Shown piece after piece: positions 25,395 through 33,445 of a stretch of DNA of 54,295 nucleotides. Position 1 is the first letter of the stretch; each line of letters starts with the position of its first letter. The stretch spans positions 1 through 54,295 of the forward strand of contig CAYJDW010000009.1 of the NCBI GenBank assembly GCA_964368985.1, read 5' to 3'. Source of the DNA: G023898405 sp964368985. Its GTDB lineage: Bacteria; Myxococcota; UBA727; JABDBI01. Both the position numbers and the translations under genes were made by a program. The notes beneath the pieces were generated by a model, which ran no database searches, had not been told where the DNA came from, and saw nothing but the letters and a program-made list of their open reading frames with translations.

Positions 25395-25688
25395 TACCCG
25401 GATTTCCGAGGTAGTTACTCAGCAGCTCAAAATGGGGACTTTAAAGTTATCTTTGTATAGCGGAAGGAAAGGATTTTCGCTGGCTAATCTATGTATGATG
25501 AAAATGACGGAGGAGTTTATTGCCTTAGTAGAATCAAAATTAAATTTGTTCGAATAAGGCAAGAGATAGGAACTATAAACGCCCTTTTTCCAAAATACGC
25601 ATCTATCCAAGACTAAAATTTTTGCTCCAAAATCATGATGCCTGGCGAATTGCCACAAGGGCCGGTATACCAAAAGGTAATCGGCCTA
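25395..25688. other. Spacer with a degenerate reading frame and a shared 16-bp repeat
   Basis: A minus-strand frame (25419-25673, TTG start, 84 codons, RPLWQFARHHDFGAKILVLD) is open here but has no ribosome site or family I know. Its DNA contains CTGGCGAATTGCCACA (25642-25657), which recurs exactly in inverse orientation at 34714-34729. I read the region as remnant DNA rather than a gene. Confidence 0.3.
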
Positions 25689-25721
25689 CAAAAAAAATCC
25701 TCCGCTTGGAGGATTTTTTTA
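25689..25721. terminator. Strong bidirectional Rho-independent terminator
   Basis: ATCCTCC-GCTT-GGAGGAT (25697-25714) is a perfect 7-bp stem with a tetraloop, flanked by an A-tract on the left and a T-tract on the right. It can work on both strands: for the plus-strand genes ending before it and for the minus-strand ankyrin-like gene that ends at 25751. Confidence 0.88.
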
Positions 25722-25750
25722 CTGCCCTTCATTAGGTCAGTTATTTATTA

Positions 25751-26233
25751 TTAGGGGTCGGTAAAGTAGCTCAATAAGCTAATAAGTTGCGGATTTGTTG
25801 CGTAATCAATGGGCTTATTGCCATCTGCATCTATAGCATTGGCCATCTCGCGAGCAAATAAATCATAATCAGGCAAAACCGATGCTTTTTGAAATACGAG
25901 CGCGGCTGTCCCATAATTATTTCCCTTCGCGACCAGATGAAGAGGGGTTGTGTAGGCTATGCCATTGATTGTTTGTCGAGCACTGAGGAGAAGCTTCATT
26001 AAGCAGGGTGTTTTTTTATAGGGAATCATTATATTATTTGCGGCATTTTTCTGACTATCATTCACGCTTGTTTTAAGAATATTAAAGAGAGCATCCACGT
26101 CAGAACAAAAATCCAATGTTGTTATTATATCTGAACATTCGTTAACAGTATTAATTGCTATAGGTTCTGCGCTCTTAGCTTGCACGCTTAAAAAGGTGAT
26201 AATAATCGCCAGAATAGGAATCATTTTTCTCAT
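25751..26233 (-). CDS. Exported ankyrin-repeat-like protein
   Basis: The protein has 160 residues with a signal peptide (MIPILAIIITFLSVQA, cleavage near KSA). The C-terminal half shows ankyrin features: TTPLHLVAKGNNYGTAALVF (residues 95-114) and NAIDADGNKPIDYATNPQLI (132-151). That gives about two recognisable repeats, with a Cys-containing N-terminal part (Cys33, Cys43). Ankyrin repeats mediate protein binding and, in exported bacterial proteins, often target host factors. It is the first gene of the island of exported proteins and is followed by a strong terminator, so it is a single-gene unit. A start at the second Met is possible. Confidence 0.68.
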   Translation of the reverse strand: MRKMIPILAIIITFLSVQAKSAEPIAINTVNECSDIITTLDFCSDVDALFNILKTSVNDSQKNAANNIMIPYKKTPCLMKLLLSARQTINGIAYTTPLHLVAKGNNYGTAALVFQKASVLPDYDLFAREMANAIDADGNKPIDYATNPQLISLLSYFTDP

Positions 26234-26856
26234 GAGACCTCCCCCTTGTTTTTTGGAAGCATTTAAGATGTTTTTTTATGATAGTGGTGAAATAATTTAA
26301 TTTGCAATTATCTTTATGCTCTTTTTTATTTCTCTGTCTTAAAATTGCTCATTTTCCCTAGTATTATCTGGCTTAAACGAAAAGTTAGTATCATAGCCAA
26401 TACGCTGATAGAACTCGCTCCAAAAGATCTTTATTTTTAAGTTTTGATTAAAAATCTCAGCACAATAAAATAGTTAAAAAATATCAAAGCGAGCGATTTA
26501 CCCAATTGCGTAGAAGTTGTCACTCCAAAAATATCCTACTTATACTCTTCATTGCTTAAGTGGGACTGGTAAGAGGATAAAAATAGAAATGGCTTTTTCA
26601 TAAAACTACTATTAATGCATGTTTTGTTAAATATAATTTCAGCTGCAGTTTTCGCCTGTCCAATGGCTGAAAAAAAGCAAGGAAATCCACAAATCATACC
26701 TGCAAAACAAATTTGAAAGGGCATGCTTGACATATTTTGAATCATTAAAAATGCTATAGCAAAAGAATAAATGCCTTTTCAAAAGTGCTTTCGTTAAGAG
26801 GCAAGAAATTATTAGGAATTTCTAAAAGTTATTCTTCGTTGCTTATTTTCCTCTGA
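26234..26856. other. AT-rich intergenic region without a convincing gene
   Basis: The 623-bp spacer must contain the promoter of the minus-strand ankyrin-like gene. A minus-strand frame of 69 codons (26536-26745) with a Cys- and Phe-rich N-terminus is open, but it lacks a ribosome site and looks like chance or a remnant. I see no strong inverted repeat. Confidence 0.4.
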
Positions 26857-27231
26857 TTATTTGGAGTCTGTAGGGCCTGAAATGAAAAGATGTTTCCGAG
26901 GGTCATTAACATCATATTTATCCTGATCATCGAGGAAAGTCTTTACTCTCACGATATTATTCAGAAGCAACTCTTCTTTTCGGATGCGTTGATAATAATC
27001 AACATATTTATCGAGCAATGCCTGGTCTTTCTCCGCGGTTCCATAAATATTTGTTTGTAGATACTTAAGGTTATCATCTTGAAGAGTTCTAAATTGATTA
27101 CTTAATCTTTCTAATCCTTCTTTGGTGTAATCATTTGAATTGTATTCATTAAAGTCCATCCCCTGAACCGCAAAGGAAGAGAAAATTAATGCAAAAGTGC
27201 TGGAGACTAGAAAAGTGCGAATATAACACAT
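26857..27231 (-). CDS. Small exported helical protein
   Basis: The protein has 124 residues with a signal peptide (FLVSSTFALIFSSFAVQG). The mature ~100 residues are predicted helical, rich in charged residues and Tyr (YTKEGLERLSNQFRTLQDD; KYVDYYQRIRKEELLLNNI), ending in a polar tail. AAAGG precedes the ATG. No family recognised. It is a solitary gene in the exported-protein island, bounded by AT-rich spacers on both sides. Effector function is only an inference from export and neighbourhood. Confidence 0.62.
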   Translation of the reverse strand: MCYIRTFLVSSTFALIFSSFAVQGMDFNEYNSNDYTKEGLERLSNQFRTLQDDNLKYLQTNIYGTAEKDQALLDKYVDYYQRIRKEELLLNNIVRVKTFLDDQDKYDVNDPRKHLFISGPTDSK

Positions 27232-27761
27232 TTTTTTTACCTTTTATGATTATTTAGTTAGTGTCGACGTGGTGATATCGATGCTAAGTATAGAAGTCAA
27301 GCTATTGTCTTGTTAGCTGCTGGGCGGGGCCCTGCGAACAAAGCTCGGCACGACAAGCATCACGTGCTTAACTTGACATCTCTCCGGCATTCATCCCGGA
27401 GAGATGTCAAGCAACATCATGCTTGGATCTATCCAGAATCCACCTTCGCTATCTAGAATTTCTAGTCGGACAAAATCGCTAAAAATTATTCGCTGGTCGA
27501 GATTATTCGGCCCACCCACGTTAAATGTTTTTACCAGCATGGGTTTTATTAATTTAAAATATAAAATTTAAGTCACGAAGAGCTAAAATTCGAAAAAAAT
27601 CTGGTTTGTGTTTCCTATAATCTTCGATGTCTTTTAAGTATCTTATCTCCAATGCCAAGAAAATTTTTCATGCGTATACCCTGCCTGATCTATAACATCT
27701 TGCTATTCCAGTTTTTTTTGTTAAATAATGAATAAATAAATTCATATGGAGAATCAAAAAT
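27232..27761. other. Long intergenic region with nested palindromes
   Basis: The 530-bp spacer between divergent genes has no ORF I can support. Its middle carries a perfect 16-bp inverted repeat flanked on each side by AAGCA/TGCTT palindromes (listed separately). The right end holds the ribosome site GGAGA for the gene at 27762. Confidence 0.5.
27355..27424. repeat. Nested palindromic element
   Basis: The core is a perfect 16-bp inverted repeat, CTTGACATCTCTCCGG (27372-27387) and its complement (27396-27411), with an 8-base loop. On its left is AAGCA-TCACG-TGCTT (27355-27369) and on its right AAGCA-ACATCA-TGCTT (27409-27424). The symmetry suggests a REP/BIME-like or MITE-like element, or an operator. 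There is no T-tract to suggest a simple terminator. Confidence 0.6.
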
Positions 27762-28088
27762 ATGGAAATCATTAAATGCTTATTTTTGTTGGTTTTTATC
27801 AGTTTTACTGGGCACGCTGGTATGGCGCCAGTTCAAAGTAATGGCAATGCAAATGATCAGGGTCTGGTTTTTCCCGCTATGCTCGGAGTTGATACTTATA
27901 ATTTAGTGGTAAACCTTCCTTTAAATATCGCTCAGAAGAATGCCATAATTCGATTAATAACGCCGATATATGCCCATGAATGGGGGAGCCGAGCAGAAAG
28001 GGATGCTGCCGTTGATGCGCTTCGTGGTTTAGATATGAATATGAGAATCCAGCTCAAGGCTGCGCTTCAAGCAGATAACCCGCTCTAG
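27762..28088 (+). CDS. Small exported protein of unknown function
   Basis: The protein has 108 residues with a signal peptide (EIIKCLFLLVFISFTGHAG). The mature part has a central hydrophobic/helical section (VDTYNLVVNLPLNIAQKNAI) and a C-terminal helix rich in Ala, Arg and Leu (ERDAAVDALRGLDMNMR). GGAGA lies upstream of the ATG at slightly long spacing. I know no family. It is a single plus-strand gene within the exported-protein island. A short direct repeat (GCACATTAGCTCAGAAA) lies about 40 bp after its stop. Confidence 0.6.
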   Translation: MEIIKCLFLLVFISFTGHAGMAPVQSNGNANDQGLVFPAMLGVDTYNLVVNLPLNIAQKNAIIRLITPIYAHEWGSRAERDAAVDALRGLDMNMRIQLKAALQADNPL

Positions 28089-28128
28089 TGCCTCATCGAT
28101 ATTCGATTCTAAAGTAGTCGTTTTACTG

Positions 28129-28145
28129 GCACATTAGCTCAGAAA
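28129..28145 (+). repeat. 17-nt dispersed repeat, copy 1
   Basis: GCACATTAGCTCAGAAA occurs here and again exactly at 32534-32550, each preceded by GT-GTTTTA-like sequence, so similarity extends to about 30 nt. Both copies lie in spacers downstream of exported-protein genes. Confidence 0.6.
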
Positions 28146-28234
28146 TCATTATTTTTGGCGAATACTACTAACATACCGGTTTTTAAAGATTTTTATTCTA
28201 CTGGGTAATTCTCCCATTTTTGAGATGACTAGCT

Positions 28235-29710
28235 TTAAAAGCCGAAATCCTCATAAGTAGGCTGGATTGCTTGAAATTTCTCCCAGTCTTCAACTACTGA
28301 GCTTGATGTAAGTATATCCATATAAAGACGTGCTCGCCTGTCTGCTTCAAAATAACTACCAACATGATCTTCTGGATTTTCTTTCACGTGCTCACTGCCA
28401 AAAGGAGGAATCTCATCAAAAGCACTTTTAGAACTTGGTAAAAGCGCACCTAAAGTATTTCTAAGAGCTTCATCAAATATAACCCATGACTCTAGCTCCC
28501 ACTGAGCGAATTTTTCATCTGAAATAGGAGCATAAAAGCACTTTTGAGGATCTGCAAATCCATAAAAACTCACAATAATATCAGCTGCAATTCCGTGCAT
28601 TCTATAGGACTGTTCAGTTGCCCCATAGGGCGTCCATGGAACTCCTGCTCGAGACGCCACCTCTTCAAGTAAGTTCTTTGTTCCTAACAAAGAGCTAATT
28701 TCTTCAGCTAAATCAAGATCACAAAGATCTCTTAAATATATAAAACCGGTAGGCTGACGAGTTTGCTTGCTTATTTCAATGAGAAACTGCTGAGCATGAG
28801 GATTATACTGCACAAGACCATAATTAACTAAAAGGTGTGCGCAAAGTTGTGCCACTGGTTTTATTAAATGCTGGTCCCAATATGATTTTACTTCTTGGTC
28901 GCTAAAAGCTCCGCCTTCATGAGCTATTTGTTGTCCCGGCGATGTATAGGCACTAAAGGCTGGAAGATATAAATTTTGTTCCCAATCAAGCACATTGAGA
29001 TCGCGAACAAGAAAAGCAGGGCCGTCATCCGCTGTATCCATCGATTGCATATATACTTCAGGGATAATATAAAAATTCTCTTTCAGATAAAGTCTTTCTT
29101 TTTGATTCTCACGTTTCTTTTGCGTGGCCGAAATATAGGCAGAAGTAATGATACTTCGCACGGCTAATTTACTAAAATCTTGACTTTTATTAGGTTCGTA
29201 AATACCACGAAAAACATGATCCGTCGGCAACTTAATGCCTATTGCGATGTTGTTAGGACCATCATTCATTAAATCTTTGTTGATCGCATAAATACCTTTT
29301 TGTAAGTCAAGAGTCACTGTTCGAGATGCAGAGAGACGAACGACAAAAGGATGCCTATTTCTAGGAGGACAACTGTAGTCGGCTTTATTAAACAAAAGGC
29401 TTGCTTCTTCATTAAAAGGATGGACAGGAAAGGCTAAATCGTCACCGGAGCAGAAACGATTGAAAAAAGTTTCCCAGCGCTTTAAATCTGCTGTGCGCGC
29501 AAAAGTCAGCACCTTATTCCTGGGAATACAGGCATATTTTAAGGCTAGAGGACGCTTTTCCTGTCGATTGTGATGGCGAAAATTATTAGCATCTGCTTCC
29601 CAATCCATCCATTGATCAATGCTATTGCTTTGCCAATTTATTGGTTTTACATTGAAGCTATAACTAGCGATGGCAATAAAAAAGCATCCAAAATAAATAT
29701 TATATTTCAT
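28235..29710 (-). CDS. Exported IucA/IucC (NIS synthetase)-like protein
   Basis: The protein has 491 residues with a hydrophobic N-terminus (YNIYFGCFFIAIASYSF). Several signatures of NIS siderophore synthetases appear in the right order: FPVHPFNEE (94-102, compare HPWQ), LSASRTVTLD (126-135, compare SxRT), IKLPTDHV, SIITSAYIS (186-194), PHAQQFLIEI (304-313, compare the catalytic HxQN), and YLRDL (325-329). NIS enzymes adenylate carboxylates and are normally cytoplasmic, so the export signal is odd. The protein is somewhat shorter than usual and differs at key positions (HAQQ for HGQN). It may be a repurposed, exported relative. Solitary gene, divergent from the next. Confidence 0.5.
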   Translation of the reverse strand: MKYNIYFGCFFIAIASYSFNVKPINWQSNSIDQWMDWEADANNFRHHNRQEKRPLALKYACIPRNKVLTFARTADLKRWETFFNRFCSGDDLAFPVHPFNEEASLLFNKADYSCPPRNRHPFVVRLSASRTVTLDLQKGIYAINKDLMNDGPNNIAIGIKLPTDHVFRGIYEPNKSQDFSKLAVRSIITSAYISATQKKRENQKERLYLKENFYIIPEVYMQSMDTADDGPAFLVRDLNVLDWEQNLYLPAFSAYTSPGQQIAHEGGAFSDQEVKSYWDQHLIKPVAQLCAHLLVNYGLVQYNPHAQQFLIEISKQTRQPTGFIYLRDLCDLDLAEEISSLLGTKNLLEEVASRAGVPWTPYGATEQSYRMHGIAADIIVSFYGFADPQKCFYAPISDEKFAQWELESWVIFDEALRNTLGALLPSSKSAFDEIPPFGSEHVKENPEDHVGSYFEADRRARLYMDILTSSSVVEDWEKFQAIQPTYEDFGF

Positions 29711-29718
29711 GATAAACG

Positions 29719-29745
29719 TTTACCAAATAACTTCTATCTGGTAAA
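29719..29745. promoter_or_regulatory. Inverted repeat between divergent genes, possible operator
   Basis: TTTACCA (29719-29725) and TGGTAAA (29739-29745) are perfect 7-bp arms with a 13-base centre in the 82-bp gap between two divergent genes. The position suits a regulator site controlling both, but no regulator is known and the arms are short. Confidence 0.3.
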
Positions 29746-29792
29746 GCGGTTAAAGAGTGTTTTTTATTGCAAAATAGAGAAATTAATCAACT

Positions 29793-30818
29793 ATGTTTAA
29801 ATATATATATACAGTTATTTTATCTTTTTTATCGGCGACTAGTTTTGCTGGATACGACATTGTTGATATTAAAGAATTTTACGGCATGGCTATAGATAGT
29901 GAATACGCAAATAAATCCGGCACTATCAATATATTAGCCGAAAATTTCCGCCTTATTTTTAGCTTTATTATTGAGGGGCGTAAGTACGATGGTGAATATT
30001 TTATTGCCACCAAGCCTGTTGCGAACACTACTGTCGCTCTTAAATTAAATCAAAAAGTTAAAGACGAAAGCCCCTCTACTCAACTATTTGTTACGACATC
30101 TTTTCAACTATGGAAAAACGATGATAACCATAATGAGCAAATTGAGTTACGATTCACCAAAGAAAACATGGAGTTAAAAACCTATGTCAAACTTTATCCA
30201 AAAAATGATATTAATAACGATCTTCCTGACGATGAATTTTATCACGATGGCGCCCCCAATTTAGAGGAATATTTTTCGAGCTCCTTGGGAAAAGCCAATT
30301 GGCAAGGCGTACGATTTGCCGATTTAATAGCCAAACAAGGTGATTACGATTTTTGGGATGGCGTTCAAAATCCTTTCGAATTATTATTCTCTAATTCCTG
30401 TAATACCGCATTTTCAGTATCTCTATTTAAACTTAAAAGATTACGTACAGAGCATGACGAACTGTTTAAAATTCCTCTCCAACAAGCACTAAGCGTGGTA
30501 CTGGATTTCTATGGGTTGAAACTTCACATTGAGGACGATTCACCCCTTGTTATATCTATAGTTCCAGCTCACCATTTAGAAGAACGCATGCAGGCTTGGC
30601 TCACAACAGCGAATGTTTACTCTCTAAGTATTGCCCGCATTTTAGCAACGCTTGTGTATATAAACATGTCAGACCAAGCAAACGCTTTTTATCAGGCTTT
30701 GGCTGAATTAGATGCTGAACATCAAAATTATATTGGTCAAAATATTTATTCATTTTGGTCTGATATATTTGAAAAGTGCGAATATGAGGTAGAAAAAATA
30801 GCTATTAATCCTTTGTGA
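29793..30818 (+). CDS. Exported protein of unknown family
   Basis: The protein has 341 residues with a signal peptide (MFKYIYTVILSFLSATSFAG). The first ~140 mature residues look beta-rich (NILAENFRLIFSFIIEGRKY; STQLFVTTSFQLW), while the remainder is helical (IPLQQALSVVLDFYGLKL; YSLSIARILATLVYI). Two Cys are far apart (Cys204 region and near the end). I recognise no domain. It is divergently transcribed from the IucA/IucC-like gene with an 82-bp shared promoter region, suggesting co-regulation. Confidence 0.6.
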   Translation: MFKYIYTVILSFLSATSFAGYDIVDIKEFYGMAIDSEYANKSGTINILAENFRLIFSFIIEGRKYDGEYFIATKPVANTTVALKLNQKVKDESPSTQLFVTTSFQLWKNDDNHNEQIELRFTKENMELKTYVKLYPKNDINNDLPDDEFYHDGAPNLEEYFSSSLGKANWQGVRFADLIAKQGDYDFWDGVQNPFELLFSNSCNTAFSVSLFKLKRLRTEHDELFKIPLQQALSVVLDFYGLKLHIEDDSPLVISIVPAHHLEERMQAWLTTANVYSLSIARILATLVYINMSDQANAFYQALAELDAEHQNYIGQNIYSFWSDIFEKCEYEVEKIAINPL

Positions 30819-30984
30819 AAAGTAATCCCCCAGACTTGTTATACCAGAAAGCCACCAATATTTGCCTAGGCCAGTTTGGTAGCCTCCACAAAGAGTAAAT
30901 TCTAAACCCTGCTCTTCTAGTGTCACCATTTTTTTAACATCATACTCTCACATCTATCGACCAATTTTCTCGTAGCGGGTATAG

Positions 30985-31005
30985 GAAGGACAAAAAAAGT
31001 CCTTC
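30985..31005. terminator. Hairpin between convergent genes
   Basis: GAAGGAC-AAAAAAA-GTCCTTC forms a perfect 7-bp stem between the plus-strand gene ending at 30818 and the minus-strand RCC1-like gene ending at 31027. It lies 22 bp beyond the latter's stop. No strong T-tract, so moderate support only. Confidence 0.45.
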
Positions 31006-31026
31006 ATGTTACTTAACTCCCTAAGG

Positions 31027-32142
31027 CTAATTTCTTGCACTTTTAACGTGAGAGCAACCGGCTAACTTAACAGGTTGAGGAGTTTTCAATGGAGGAGCTT
31101 GCAATAATTGAAATTGGTTTTTAAGACTATAGATATCGGGCCATGTATCCTTAATCCTTTCAAATGAATCTGTGTTCCCGCATATATAAAGCCTTCCACT
31201 ATTATCGAGAAACAAGCTGGAAGTTTCTCCCGCACAGCAAGCTATGATCGGTTTATCAGAAAATTTTTCTACTTTGGTGGGACCAAGTTTATATTGTTCA
31301 TCACTCCCGTGACCAAGTTTGCCATTTGTGCCATTTCCCCAGGTCCACACGTCCCCGTTAATATCGAGTGCAATGCAGTAATTGATTCCTGCTGCGATAG
31401 AAACAAAATATTCATCGTTAACAAGGATTGGCAATGTATGGGCTTCTGCAATGACGTCATCATTTTCATGAAGCATGTATCCAAAAAACCATAAGCGGCC
31501 CTTCGAATCAAGAGCGAGGCTGTGAGAGCCTCCAGCAGCAATTGCGGTAAAATATTCTTCCGAATTTATTCTCGTAGGGTGGATTTGGTTAATGAGATCT
31601 CCATGACCCAGTTGACCTTTTTTTCCGTCTCCCCAGGTCCATAAATGGCCGTCTGCATCCAGTGCAAGGTTGTGGCGGTAGCCAGAATCGATAGCGATAA
31701 TATTCAAAAGTGATTCTATTTTTATTGGCTCCTGGGTGGGAAACCCGGTCCCAGCAACATTTTCGCCATAGCGCCACACATTGCCTTCCTGATCGAGCAT
31801 GAGGCCATGGCGGCATCCAGCGGAGATAGCCTTAAATAGTGGCAAACCTAATTGTTGTTCAAAACCAGGGTGCATCCCTGAATTGAGCCATCGCCAAATA
31901 TTTCCGTTTTCATCAAGTGCCAAAGCGTGTTCTTTTCCTGCTGCTATAGATATTAGGCCCGTAGGAAGAACCGACTCACTAAATTGAGGTTCAGAAATAT
32001 TGTTTTCGCTCCAAAAAACCACGGATCCCTTTTCACCGATTGCCCAGTTGTACCTGTTCCCCATAGCGATGGGTTTCGAGATGGATTCGGTGCTAAATAG
32101 GACGCTCAGAGCTAAAAGAGTGTAGCTGACTAATTTATTCAT
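31027..32142 (-). CDS. Exported RCC1-repeat beta-propeller protein
   Basis: The protein has 371 residues with a signal peptide (LVSYTLLALSVLFSTESIS). Six to seven RCC1 repeats fill the mature part, with the typical AAGxxHSLALDxxGxLWxWG pattern: IAAGKEHALALDENGNIWRW, IAIDSGYRHNLALDADGHLW, IAAGGSHSLALDSKGRLWFF, WTWGNGTNGKLGHGSDE. RCC1 propellers in eukaryotes act as guanine-exchange or scaffold proteins, and host-directed bacteria use them as effectors. The C-terminal ~40 residues are not propeller. Solitary minus-strand gene with long spacers. Confidence 0.85.
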   Translation of the reverse strand: MNKLVSYTLLALSVLFSTESISKPIAMGNRYNWAIGEKGSVVFWSENNISEPQFSESVLPTGLISIAAGKEHALALDENGNIWRWLNSGMHPGFEQQLGLPLFKAISAGCRHGLMLDQEGNVWRYGENVAGTGFPTQEPIKIESLLNIIAIDSGYRHNLALDADGHLWTWGDGKKGQLGHGDLINQIHPTRINSEEYFTAIAAGGSHSLALDSKGRLWFFGYMLHENDDVIAEAHTLPILVNDEYFVSIAAGINYCIALDINGDVWTWGNGTNGKLGHGSDEQYKLGPTKVEKFSDKPIIACCAGETSSLFLDNSGRLYICGNTDSFERIKDTWPDIYSLKNQFQLLQAPPLKTPQPVKLAGCSHVKSARN

Positions 32143-32234
32143 CTTATCTCCTCGATAATTCGATAGCCGAAAACCAATCTATCTTTTAGCCCTCACCGTG
32201 CAGGAGGCAATAGGAGAATTTTCTCGTCGAGAAA

Positions 32235-32492
32235 CTAAAACAAGAATCTGAGGCTATGGTTTGCGTTTGCTAGATTGAGAACCCTAAACTTTATGCCATT
32301 TTTAACGATATCTAATTCAGCGAGCCTTTGTAAGGCAAGCAATAGTGACGTTGGAGGATTATAAGACATATTTATTGCATCTACCATGTTGATTTTATCC
32401 GTATACATTAGATCGCTACAGATATATTGATCGCTGCCGTTATTGTCGTAATAGACCAGTGTTTCAAAGGTTAAGATAAGCGTAATTATGGA
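32235..32492 (-). pseudogene. Truncated reading frame, gene remnant
   Basis: An 85-codon frame is open between an in-frame TAA (32493-32495) and TAG (32235), with no ATG, GTG or TTG near its 5' end. The translation looks like real protein: ETLVYYDNNGSDQYICSDL followed by SYNPPTSLLLALQRLAELD and KNGIKFRVLNLAN. It ends LRFLF. It is probably the 3' end of a gene whose beginning has been lost, consistent with turnover in the island. I do not recognise the family. Confidence 0.45.
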
Positions 32493-32533
32493 TTAGCTTC
32501 GCGAGTAAAATCAGGACCAAAGTGGTTTTAATT

Positions 32534-32550
32534 GCACATTAGCTCAGAAA
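32534..32550 (+). repeat. 17-nt dispersed repeat, copy 2
   Basis: Exact second copy of GCACATTAGCTCAGAAA (first copy at 28129-28145), again preceded by a GTTTTA-containing stretch. It lies downstream of the minus-strand gene at 32657 and just upstream of the remnant frame. Confidence 0.6.
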
Positions 32551-32656
32551 ATACTGACTGGAGGTGCGCTCCTTTAAGCTCACCTCGATCAGTCTTCGCT
32601 GATAGCGACGACGCAAAGTCTTAGACAAAAGGTGGCTCGTTTTGACTCGCCGTTGC

Positions 32657-33406
32657 TTACTTGGCTAAAACATTCAGAGGATAGAAGTCCGGAGCCACGA
32701 GCTTATAGTCGAACGAATTTAAGGCGCCATCAGTTTTTTTTGATTCGCTAGAAAAGTGTTTGTTACATGCCAATTGAAAATATAATGTCGTGGGCATACC
32801 TTGTGTTTCTCCTTCGAGAATAGTCTTCAATTCAATTTCAAAAGTTTGCTGCGACTTGCCGCTAACCCAACTGTGCCACGACCAATTATTCTCTTTAGAA
32901 TTTTTTGGATTTTCCGTAAATAAAACGCTGCAGCTATCCCAATCTTCTTCCGACTCTAACTCAATGCGTAATGGTTCCATTGGAGAGACGTCTTTACTGA
33001 CGGAAACGACCTTAAATGCATTTGGCAGCGTGTGCTTTAGGACAAGCTCTCCCTTGCTTTCGCCCGTCCATTTGGTCTTGATGGTAATATCTTTTTCATT
33101 CTCATCGAGGGTAACGCGTTCTTCATGATTAATGCGTGCTGGAGCGTTCGTAAAGCAGCCTTCATACGGCTCACCTCTTTTACCTGGCGCGGCCACCTTT
33201 TTGTCGTTCACCCAGATTTCATCAAGTGAGAAAGCCGCTTGCCGATCTCCCCCATATTTAAAATCAAATTTCGCCTCGCTACTTCCGATTGTTCTCGTGA
33301 GCGTGGTGTAGGTATGAATTTCTTCAGAAAGCACCATAGATTCAACGCAGCTTAATCCCACCGCTAAAATAAATAACCCTAAGGTCTTTGCGATATTCTT
33401 CATCAT
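32657..33406 (-). CDS. Exported beta-rich protein of unknown family
   Basis: The protein has 249 residues with an N-terminal export signal (IAKTLGLFILAVGLSC). A Cys at 20 could be lipidated, although the -3 residue is Gly, so a lipoprotein call is uncertain. The mature part is predicted beta-rich (THTLPNAFKVVSVSKD; MPTTLYFQLACNKHF) with two Trp-rich loops (NNWSWHSW). I recognise no domain. It is 39 bp from the WD40 gene on the same strand and may share its transcript, the only close pair in this part of the island. Confidence 0.58.
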   Translation of the reverse strand: MMKNIAKTLGLFILAVGLSCVESMVLSEEIHTYTTLTRTIGSSEAKFDFKYGGDRQAAFSLDEIWVNDKKVAAPGKRGEPYEGCFTNAPARINHEERVTLDENEKDITIKTKWTGESKGELVLKHTLPNAFKVVSVSKDVSPMEPLRIELESEEDWDSCSVLFTENPKNSKENNWSWHSWVSGKSQQTFEIELKTILEGETQGMPTTLYFQLACNKHFSSESKKTDGALNSFDYKLVAPDFYPLNVLAK

Positions 33407-33445
33407 TATTCCGTCTCAAGCGCACGCTGGCGTGACATTTAGCCT

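Larger units (their letters stand above)
32143..32656. other. Intergenic region with a gene remnant and a repeat
   Basis: The 514-bp spacer upstream of the RCC1-like gene holds a truncated reading frame (32235-32492, minus) and the second copy of the 17-nt repeat (32534-32550). The left 90 bp should contain the RCC1-gene promoter. No intact gene. Confidence 0.5.

Noticed and set aside
26536..26745. 69-codon minus-strand frame, Cys/Phe-rich
   Set aside because: No ribosome site, no recognisable motif, and no match in layout to the exported proteins around it; treated as chance or remnant.
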